A stretch of 64,000 nucleotides of DNA from Deltaproteobacteria bacterium. GTDB taxonomy: Bacteria > Myxococcota > Kuafuiibacteriia > Kuafuiibacteriales > Kuafuiibacteriaceae. The stretch spans positions 5,880,001-5,944,000 of the forward strand of contig JADJBV010000001.1 in NCBI GenBank assembly GCA_016703535.1, in the 5' to 3' direction. The stretch's first letter is position 1, and each line of letters begins with the position of its first letter. Under the pieces are notes generated by a model. The model was given only the letters and a program-made list of their open reading frames with translations. It was not told the DNA's origin and ran no database searches. The position numbers and the translations under genes are program-made. Positions 57,923-64,000 of the stretch are shown piece after piece.

Positions 57923-58738
57923 GTGAGCAAGAGCCCTGCCTTCCGCGAAGCCATCTACCGGGAGTACCTGGAGTTCTTCGAGCGAGCCGAACGGAACCGG
58001 CGCTGGAACGTCTTCAACGACATCCCCTGGGATCAGCTGAAGCCCGAGACCTACGACGAAGACGCGGCCCTCAACGCCGAGACCTTCGTGGGGGTCGAGA
58101 TGTACCTGCCCGACTACGTCTCCCGCGGGATCAACGTGGTCCGGGAGACCTTCGGGCAAGCGTGGTTCAGCGCCAACTGGGCCTACGAAGAGTCGAAGCA
58201 CGCCTTGGCCCTCCGCGAATATCTGGTGCGCTCCGGTCAGCGGACCAAAGAGCAGATGTTCGCCTACGAAGAGGTCATCTTGAGCAAGAAGTGGGACCTG
58301 CCCTTCCCCACCGCTCGCCAGATGACCTTCTACGGCGCGGTCCAAGAGCAGGCGACCTTCATGATGTACAAACATCAGCTGGAGTTGGCGCGGGATCGCG
58401 GGGACGTGGTGCTCGAGTCCATCTACGGCCACGTCAGCAAAGACGAGGCGGCCCACGCCGACTTCTATCGGCGGGTCACGGCGCTGGAGCTCGAAGAAGA
58501 CCGGGACGGATCGATCTTGGACATGGCCCACGTGTTCAAGCACTTCAAGATGCCGGCCGACGATCTGGTGCCCGACTACGGGGCCCGGACCGAGGTCATG
58601 CGCAAGACGGGCGGGGTCGATCGCACCGTGTTCCTGAAGGAAGTTTGGTTCCCGACCCTCAAGAAGTTGGGCATCACCCGCGAAGAAGTCACCAAGGCCA
58701 GCGCTCAGCTCCGCAAGTCCGAGCCCGAAGCCGCTTGA
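57923..58738 (+). CDS. Ferritin-like acyl-ACP desaturase
   Basis: 271 residues, all-helical, with the paired di-iron motifs of soluble acyl-ACP desaturases: E89-E-S-K-H93 and D174-E-A-A-H178, plus an additional Glu on a preceding helix (NAETFVGVEMYLPDY). Soluble desaturases introduce a cis double bond into acyl-ACP using O2 and ferredoxin. Its place between the ACP and PKS genes implies that the FAAL-loaded chain is modified before extension. It could instead act as an oxygenase or acetylenase; regiochemistry cannot be read from sequence. Confidence 0.88.
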   Translation: MSKSPAFREAIYREYLEFFERAERNRRWNVFNDIPWDQLKPETYDEDAALNAETFVGVEMYLPDYVSRGINVVRETFGQAWFSANWAYEESKHALALREYLVRSGQRTKEQMFAYEEVILSKKWDLPFPTARQMTFYGAVQEQATFMMYKHQLELARDRGDVVLESIYGHVSKDEAAHADFYRRVTALELEEDRDGSILDMAHVFKHFKMPADDLVPDYGARTEVMRKTGGVDRTVFLKEVWFPTLKKLGITREEVTKASAQLRKSEPEAA

Positions 58739-58748
58739 GGAGCACCAC

Positions 58749-61700
58749 GTGAAGTTCGAGTCGACTCCGATCGCCATCGTCGGGATCGGTTGCCGTTTTC
58801 CCAAGGCCAAAGACGCCGACGGCTTCTGGAACAACCTGGTCCAAGGCAAGGTGGCCTTCAGCAAGGTCCCGGCGGATCGCTGGAACCACGAGATCTTCTA
58901 CTCGGCGAACCAACGGGACATCGACAAGGCCTACGTCGAAAGCGGCGCTTTCATCGACGAATATCGGGAGTTCGCGGCGCTGCACTACGGGATCGCGCCG
59001 CGAAGGCTGGAGGTGATGGATCCCCAGCAGCGCCTGCTGATCGAGGCGACCCGTTGGGCCATTCAAGACGCGGGCTACGAGACCAAAAGCTTCGATCGAT
59101 CGCGGACCGGCATCTACGTGGGCCTGTCGACCAGCGAGTTCCAGCAGCTGACCCAGATGCGCCTGCACGCGATGCGCTTGGCCAGCGGTGAGTTGGGCGC
59201 GGGGGTGGGCAGCAAGGCCCTCTTCGATCTGTTGATCGACATGACCTCCAACCTGGCCCCGATCCGAGCCTTCACCCTGCCCGGATCGTTGACCGCGCTG
59301 AACGCCGCGGCGATCGCCCAGACCTTTGATCTCGGTGGCCCGGCTTACACCATCGACTCGGCGTGTGCCTCGGCTTCGGTCGCCATCCACGACGCGGTGT
59401 TGCAGCTGAGGGTGGGTGCGGTCGACACCGCCTTGGCCGGCGGCGCTTACCTCAACCTTTCACCGGGCAACTTCGTCGCCTTCACCAAGATCGGCGCCAT
59501 GAGCCCCAGCGGGATCTGCCGGCCTTTCGATCATCGATCCGACGGCTTCGTCCAGGGCGACGGCGTGGGCCTCTTGTTCTTGAAGCGCCTCGAGGACGCG
59601 CTCGAAGCCGGCGATCGGATCCACGCGGTGATCCTCGGTTCGGGATGCAACAACGACGGCCGCGGTGAAGGTCCGATGACCCCCCGGGTGCCGGGCCAGT
59701 TGGCGGCGCTCAAGGCCGCCTACCGCGACGCCGGGTGTTCGCCGGCGACGGTGGCGTACTTCGAGGCCCACGGGACCGCGACCAGCACCGGCGATCCGGT
59801 GGAGATCGAAGCGCTCGGCACCTTGTTGCTCGATGCCGGGGTGCCGCTGGATCGGCCGGCCTACTTGGGTTCGGTGAAGGCCAACATCGGCCACACCATG
59901 TCGGCCGCCGGGATCGCGGGGCTGGTGAAGGCGGTCAAGGCCCTCAGCCACCAGACCGTGCCGCCTCAGCCCGGCTTCGAGACCCCCAACCCCGAGCTGC
60001 ACCTGTCTCAGTTCCCTCTCCAGGTCCCGACCGAACCGAAGCCGCTGTTGCCTCGGGACGGCGCGCCGCTGCGGGTTGGGGTCAGCTCCTTTGGGTTTGG
60101 TGGCACCAACTCCCACTTGGTTTTGGAGGCCCCGCCGGTGGTGCGGCGATCGGTCAAGGTGGCCCGACCGATCCGAAGTGCAAGCCAGGTTGACAGCGCC
60201 GATCAACCTCGCCCCGAGGCCGTGTTGTTGACCGCCCCCGAGCTCCACCTCTTGGGGCAGTTCGCCAGGGCGGTGCGGCTTTCGATCGAAGAGGGCCCGG
60301 CCGGTGAGGCCTCTTTGGCCGACCTCGCCTACACCTTAAACGCCCGGCGCAAACACGAGCGATATCGGGCGGTGTTGGCGGCCCGGACCGCCGACGAACT
60401 TTTGGCCGGATTGCGGGCGGTAGAGGCGGCGGTGGCGGGCACGAGCGCCCTGCCAATCCAAGTTTCGCCGCAGGTCTCGATCTACGATTCGGGTGACGCC
60501 GAAAGTGCGCGGGCCCGGATCGCCTTCATGTACCCGGGCCAAGGGGCCCAACGGCTGGGCCTGATGGCCGACGCGCTTGAGCGTTACGCGGGGCTGAAGG
60601 CGGCCTTCGACCGAGTGTCGGGGGGCGCGGAGGGGGTCCTGCCTCGACCGCTGTCGACCTATCTTTATCCCGAAGGTGGAGATCGGGCGGCCCACGAAGA
60701 GGCGCTCAAGGCCACCGAGGTCTGCCAACCGGCGATGGCCGCCTTGGGCTTGGCCACCGCCGAATTTTTGGCGCAGGCCGGGGTGCAGCCGGACCTGTCC
60801 TTGGGCCACTCCCTGGGTGAGTTCCCGGCGTTGTCGGGGGCCGGCGCGCTGCCGGCCGAACGGGCCGTACGTTTGGTCGCCGAACGGGGCCAGGCGATGC
60901 GTGACCTGGGTCTCGACGATCCCGGCACCATGGCCGCGGTGATGGCCGACGCCCGAACGGTCGCCGAGGTCTTGGCGGACGTGCCGGGGGTGGTGATCGC
61001 CAACTTCAACCACCCGCGGCAGGTCTCGATCTCGGGGACCACCGCCGGCGTTGCGCAAGCTACCTTGCAATTGCGCGGACGGGGGCTCGAGGTGAAGCCC
61101 CTCGAGGTCTCCCACGCCTTCCACTCGCCGCTCCTCAATGGGGTGGACGCGACCATGACCCAAAAGGTCGGTGAGTTGCCGCTGAGCGCACCCCGACACC
61201 CGGTGATCTCAGGGGTGGCCGACCTGATCCACGGTGAAGATCTGGCCGAGACCAAGGCGGTCCTGGGACGCCACGCCACCTCACCGGTGGACTTCGTGCG
61301 GGCCCTGGAACGAGCCCGAGATCTCGGCGCGACGATCTTCGTGCAGATGGCCGGGGGCAACGTGTTGACCGGCTTGGCCCGGGCCACCTTGGGCGCAGCT
61401 GGGATCACCTTGGTGAACCTGGCGACCCAAGATGACGACGGCGGCTACGAGCTGCTCCGAGGCCTCTGCGTGTTGGCGGCCCACCGGGCGCCGGTCGACT
61501 TCGAGGTGTTGTATGCCGGCGAAGGGCGCCGGCCCGTGACCTTGCCCGAGACGCCCTTGGTTCGTCAGGAGTACTGGCCCGTGAAAGACACCGCTCAACC
61601 CAAACCCGAGCTGACCGCCGCCCCCAAACTTTCCCCTGGCGCGAGGGTGCTGGACCTCCCCACCGCCGGGCCCGCGGTGGCAGCGGCCCCCGCTCAAGCC

Positions 61701-64000
61701 CCGGGTTTGGTGGAGTTGTTCGCCCAACAGGCCGCTTTGTTGGCCAGCCACGCCGAGATCATCGCCCAACAAAACCGCCTGCTCATGGGCGGCGCCGCCC
61801 TCCCCCAGGCCCCTTCCGCCGAACGTCTGCAGCAACTTTTGGCCGAGCCCACTCCGGCCCCAACGCGAGCGATCCCAATTGCAAGCCAGCCTGCAAACGT
61901 GAGCGCCCTGGCGGTGACCGCCCCGGCAGCTCCGACGCCCACCGCGCCGGTGGTGGACGTGGTGGAGGTCAAAGAGAAGGTCCTCCAGGTGGTGGCCAAG
62001 GTCAGCGCCTTCCCCCGGGAGGCCCTGAAGAACGAACAACGCCTGGTCGAAGAGTTGGGCTTCGACTCGTTGATGGTGGCCGACCTGAGCGGTTCGCTGC
62101 TCGGCACTTATCCGAACTTGGGGGCCCTGCCTCCGACCTTGTTCAACACCAGCACCACCGTCGGTGATCTGGCCGACCACGTGACCCGAACCCTGCAAAA
62201 GGGCCAGGCCGCGCCCGCCCAAGAGCTCAAAGAGTTGCCGGCCTCTCGGTATCGGGTGCGCCCGGTGGAGCGGAAGCGGCCCGAGCTGGGGGGTCGACCC
62301 GTGTCGGGTGAGACGTGGCTGCTCACCGAAGACGGATCACCGCTGGCGGCCGCTTTGGCCCAGGCCCTGGAGGCCAAAGGCGCGAAGTTGGTGCGGGTCC
62401 GCTTCACCCACGACGCGGTGGCCGCGCCGGCCCGATTGGGTTTTGGCACCTTGAACCTCTGGCCCATGTCTTGGGTCGAGGGCCTGCCGGGTGCCTTGAA
62501 GACCGCGGGGATCAACCTGGACGGCCTGCTCCACGCGGCCTGTTTGGGGTTGGGCGTCGACCGACCCTTCACCGAGGCCTTGAGCCTGCTGCACCCCTTG
62601 GCCGCCGCGCTGAACGTGCCGCGGCTCTACAACCTGACCGCGCTGGGGGGTCGTTTGGGCCTGGTGCCCCACGCCGCCTTGAGCCGCAACCATTTGCAAG
62701 CTGGGTTGACGGGCTACACCAAGGCCCTGGCCCGGGAGCGGGAAGGGGTGGTCCGCACCTTGGATCTGGATCCGGGCTTGGATCCCAACAAGGCCGCGGC
62801 CTTCGTCATCGAAGAGCTGGAGGGTGGTGACCTTTCGCCCGAGGTCGGCTTCGACGGCCGACGTTGGGTGCCGGAGCTGACCCTCTCGCCGGGCGGCGCC
62901 AAGGTGCGCAGCCTGGGCGCCGAAGACATCGTGTTGATCACCGGCGGCACCGGAGAGTTGGGGCGCCTGGTCGCCGATGAGGTGGCCGCTCGGCGCCCCA
63001 AGGCGGTGTTGCTCCTGGGCCGTCGCCCCACCGACGCCAAGATCGAGGCCCAGCTCAAGGCCCTGGCCCAAAAGGGCACGGCGGCCCGGTACCTGGCCGC
63101 GGAGGTCTCGGATCCGGCGGCCCTCGCTCGAGCGCTGGCCCCGGCGCAGCAGGAGTTGGGCCCAGTGACGGTGGTCTTCCACGCGGCGGGCCTGATCGAA
63201 GACGCGTCGGTCAACAAGAAGAGCTGGGAGAGTGTGCAGCGGGTGGTGGCGCCCAAGGTTCGAGGTCTGCAAGCCATCTTGCAGGTGCTTTCGGGCCTGA
63301 AGGACCTGGTGTTGTTCTCGTCGTGGGCCGGCCGCTTCGGCAACGCCGGTCAGAGTGACTATTCGGCGGCCAACGAGTGGCTGGACCGAGTGGCGGTGTT
63401 GGGCCAAGGCGCGGGCCGGGTGGTCTCGATCGTCTGGCCGCCGTGGGCCTCGACCGCCATGGTCCGCTCGATCCCCGATCCGATCCGTCGGGCGATGAAG
63501 GCCGAAGGCGTGACCTTCCTCGGCGACGAAGAGGGCCGTCGTCTATTGAATGGAATCTTCGAGTCCGGCAGCTCTGGCCTGGAGTTGGTCGGCCGCAACT
63601 TGCCGGTACGGCGGAGCGCGGCCTTGGTCGAGGAGCGGTGGGACGATCGCCACGAATACCTGGCGGATCACCAGCTCAAGGGCAAAAAGGTGGTCCCTTT
63701 GGCGTCGGTCGCCGACGCCTTCGCCGCGGCGTTCCTCGAGTTGTCTCCTCGGGGCGACGGCGCGCCGTTGGTCTTGTCCGACCTGGAGTTGATCCGGGGC
63801 GTGATGGGCGGCGACACCACCCAACTTCGGCTCTGGGGCCGCGCCGAGGCCGACGGCACAGAAGCCGCCACCCTCGAGCTCAAGGCCCAAAGCCCGGGCG
63901 GCCAGCCCGTGACCGCTTACCGCGGCCGGGCCGGTTATGAGCCCACCTTGGCCCGGCAGGCGCCGACTTTGACCGGTCAGCCGGAAGCGCTGGAACTCCC
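58749..64000 (+). CDS. Type I polyketide synthase (KS-AT-ACP-KR-DH...), 3' end beyond the window
   Basis: About 1750 residues are visible from the GTG at 58749. KS (1-430) with C206 (DSACASAS), H341 (HGTATSTGD) and H382 (NIGHT); AT (about 580-880) with Ser688 (GHSLGE) and HAFH, the malonyl-CoA type; an Ala/Pro linker; ACP with Ser1107 (GFDSLMV); a KR structural subdomain, then KR (about 1395-1600) with GGTGELG and Y1538 (QSDYSAAN); and the beginning of a DH-like hotdog domain (HEYLADHQLKGKKVVPLA, from H1635). This ACP-before-KR-DH order resembles PfaA/HglE-type lipid synthases rather than modular PKSs. It probably extends the unsaturated fatty acid supplied by the three upstream genes. Confidence 0.93.
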   Translation, partial: MKFESTPIAIVGIGCRFPKAKDADGFWNNLVQGKVAFSKVPADRWNHEIFYSANQRDIDKAYVESGAFIDEYREFAALHYGIAPRRLEVMDPQQRLLIEATRWAIQDAGYETKSFDRSRTGIYVGLSTSEFQQLTQMRLHAMRLASGELGAGVGSKALFDLLIDMTSNLAPIRAFTLPGSLTALNAAAIAQTFDLGGPAYTIDSACASASVAIHDAVLQLRVGAVDTALAGGAYLNLSPGNFVAFTKIGAMSPSGICRPFDHRSDGFVQGDGVGLLFLKRLEDALEAGDRIHAVILGSGCNNDGRGEGPMTPRVPGQLAALKAAYRDAGCSPATVAYFEAHGTATSTGDPVEIEALGTLLLDAGVPLDRPAYLGSVKANIGHTMSAAGIAGLVKAVKALSHQTVPPQPGFETPNPELHLSQFPLQVPTEPKPLLPRDGAPLRVGVSSFGFGGTNSHLVLEAPPVVRRSVKVARPIRSASQVDSADQPRPEAVLLTAPELHLLGQFARAVRLSIEEGPAGEASLADLAYTLNARRKHERYRAVLAARTADELLAGLRAVEAAVAGTSALPIQVSPQVSIYDSGDAESARARIAFMYPGQGAQRLGLMADALERYAGLKAAFDRVSGGAEGVLPRPLSTYLYPEGGDRAAHEEALKATEVCQPAMAALGLATAEFLAQAGVQPDLSLGHSLGEFPALSGAGALPAERAVRLVAERGQAMRDLGLDDPGTMAAVMADARTVAEVLADVPGVVIANFNHPRQVSISGTTAGVAQATLQLRGRGLEVKPLEVSHAFHSPLLNGVDATMTQKVGELPLSAPRHPVISGVADLIHGEDLAETKAVLGRHATSPVDFVRALERARDLGATIFVQMAGGNVLTGLARATLGAAGITLVNLATQDDDGGYELLRGLCVLAAHRAPVDFEVLYAGEGRRPVTLPETPLVRQEYWPVKDTAQPKPELTAAPKLSPGARVLDLPTAGPAVAAAPAQAPGLVELFAQQAALLASHAEIIAQQNRLLMGGAALPQAPSAERLQQLLAEPTPAPTRAIPIASQPANVSALAVTAPAAPTPTAPVVDVVEVKEKVLQVVAKVSAFPREALKNEQRLVEELGFDSLMVADLSGSLLGTYPNLGALPPTLFNTSTTVGDLADHVTRTLQKGQAAPAQELKELPASRYRVRPVERKRPELGGRPVSGETWLLTEDGSPLAAALAQALEAKGAKLVRVRFTHDAVAAPARLGFGTLNLWPMSWVEGLPGALKTAGINLDGLLHAACLGLGVDRPFTEALSLLHPLAAALNVPRLYNLTALGGRLGLVPHAALSRNHLQAGLTGYTKALAREREGVVRTLDLDPGLDPNKAAAFVIEELEGGDLSPEVGFDGRRWVPELTLSPGGAKVRSLGAEDIVLITGGTGELGRLVADEVAARRPKAVLLLGRRPTDAKIEAQLKALAQKGTAARYLAAEVSDPAALARALAPAQQELGPVTVVFHAAGLIEDASVNKKSWESVQRVVAPKVRGLQAILQVLSGLKDLVLFSSWAGRFGNAGQSDYSAANEWLDRVAVLGQGAGRVVSIVWPPWASTAMVRSIPDPIRRAMKAEGVTFLGDEEGRRLLNGIFESGSSGLELVGRNLPVRRSAALVEERWDDRHEYLADHQLKGKKVVPLASVADAFAAAFLELSPRGDGAPLVLSDLELIRGVMGGDTTQLRLWGRAEADGTEAATLELKAQSPGGQPVTAYRGRAGYEPTLARQAPTLTGQPEALEL

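Noticed and set aside
1..64000. tRNA, rRNA, CRISPR arrays, insertion sequences or integrase genes
   Set aside because: None found by eye: no tRNA-like cloverleaf with CCA-proximal T-arm motif, no regularly spaced repeats with unique spacers, and no transposase or integrase motifs.

Overview
The window is about 64 kb of very G+C-rich bacterial chromosome. It most resembles a large-genome member of the Myxococcota (former Deltaproteobacteria). The signs are the many secreted lipoproteins with Asp/Gly/Pro/Ser-rich tethers (DAG, DSG, DGG repeats), ASH-type and fibrinogen-like surface domains, a tandem pair of cyanophycin synthetases, and a type I PKS next to a fatty acyl-AMP ligase. I see no rRNA, tRNA, CRISPR array, transposase or phage gene. 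Genes are dense, with many 1-20 nt overlaps, so the only gene-free stretch over 300 bp is 55455-55800.

Layout. 1-13 kb: an exported MORN-repeat protein (cut by the left edge), a lipoprotein, an AbiE-like toxin-antitoxin/defence pair with an elaborate palindromic operator, cell-wall genes (mtgA, a Pmp3 protein, a degenerate-LytM EnvC and FtsX), an orphan HcrB-like flavoprotein, Cys-rich small lipoproteins, an aminotransferase and a fibrinogen-like lipoprotein. 12.6-20.8 kb: a three-gene minus-strand operon led by a 2441-residue protein that carries an intact Fic AMP-transferase motif and two GGDEF-like modules. It is followed by two small proteins that share a helical motif, and the shared upstream region holds two copies of a perfect 11-bp palindrome. 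I consider this the most novel locus. 21-29 kb: an ASH-repeat lipoprotein, an 11-copy hexanucleotide repeat, an extensin-like/M15 lipoprotein, a propeller lipoprotein, an M3 oligopeptidase lipoprotein, an ECF-type sigma factor and a YHS protein.

29-37.5 kb: a cyanophycin locus, with two overlapping cphA-type genes and, divergently, an ABC exporter with an N-terminal PH-like domain and a DUF1854 protein. 37.7-46.9 kb: a secreted propeller-like protein, an alpha/beta hydrolase, phosphatidylserine synthase, a Spo0M-like protein, and a secreted c-haem/lipoprotein/Tat DUF1501-like gene trio with an RlmN-like radical SAM gene 3 nt behind it. 47-55.5 kb: a chaperone-like plus large unknown protein pair, a Tat-lipoprotein intradiol dioxygenase, and a four-gene minus-strand operon (VOC protein, ketopantoate-reductase-like, EEP phosphatase/nuclease, beta-helix lipoprotein).

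55.5-64 kb: a biosynthetic cluster preceded by repeated CCGACC boxes and a plausible promoter. It comprises a fatty acyl-AMP ligase, a free ACP, a ferritin-like acyl-ACP desaturase and a PKS with KS-AT-ACP-KR-DH order that runs off the right edge. The likely logic is that a fatty acid is activated, loaded on the ACP, desaturated and extended with malonyl units.

All functional calls come from reading motifs by eye; no database search was possible.
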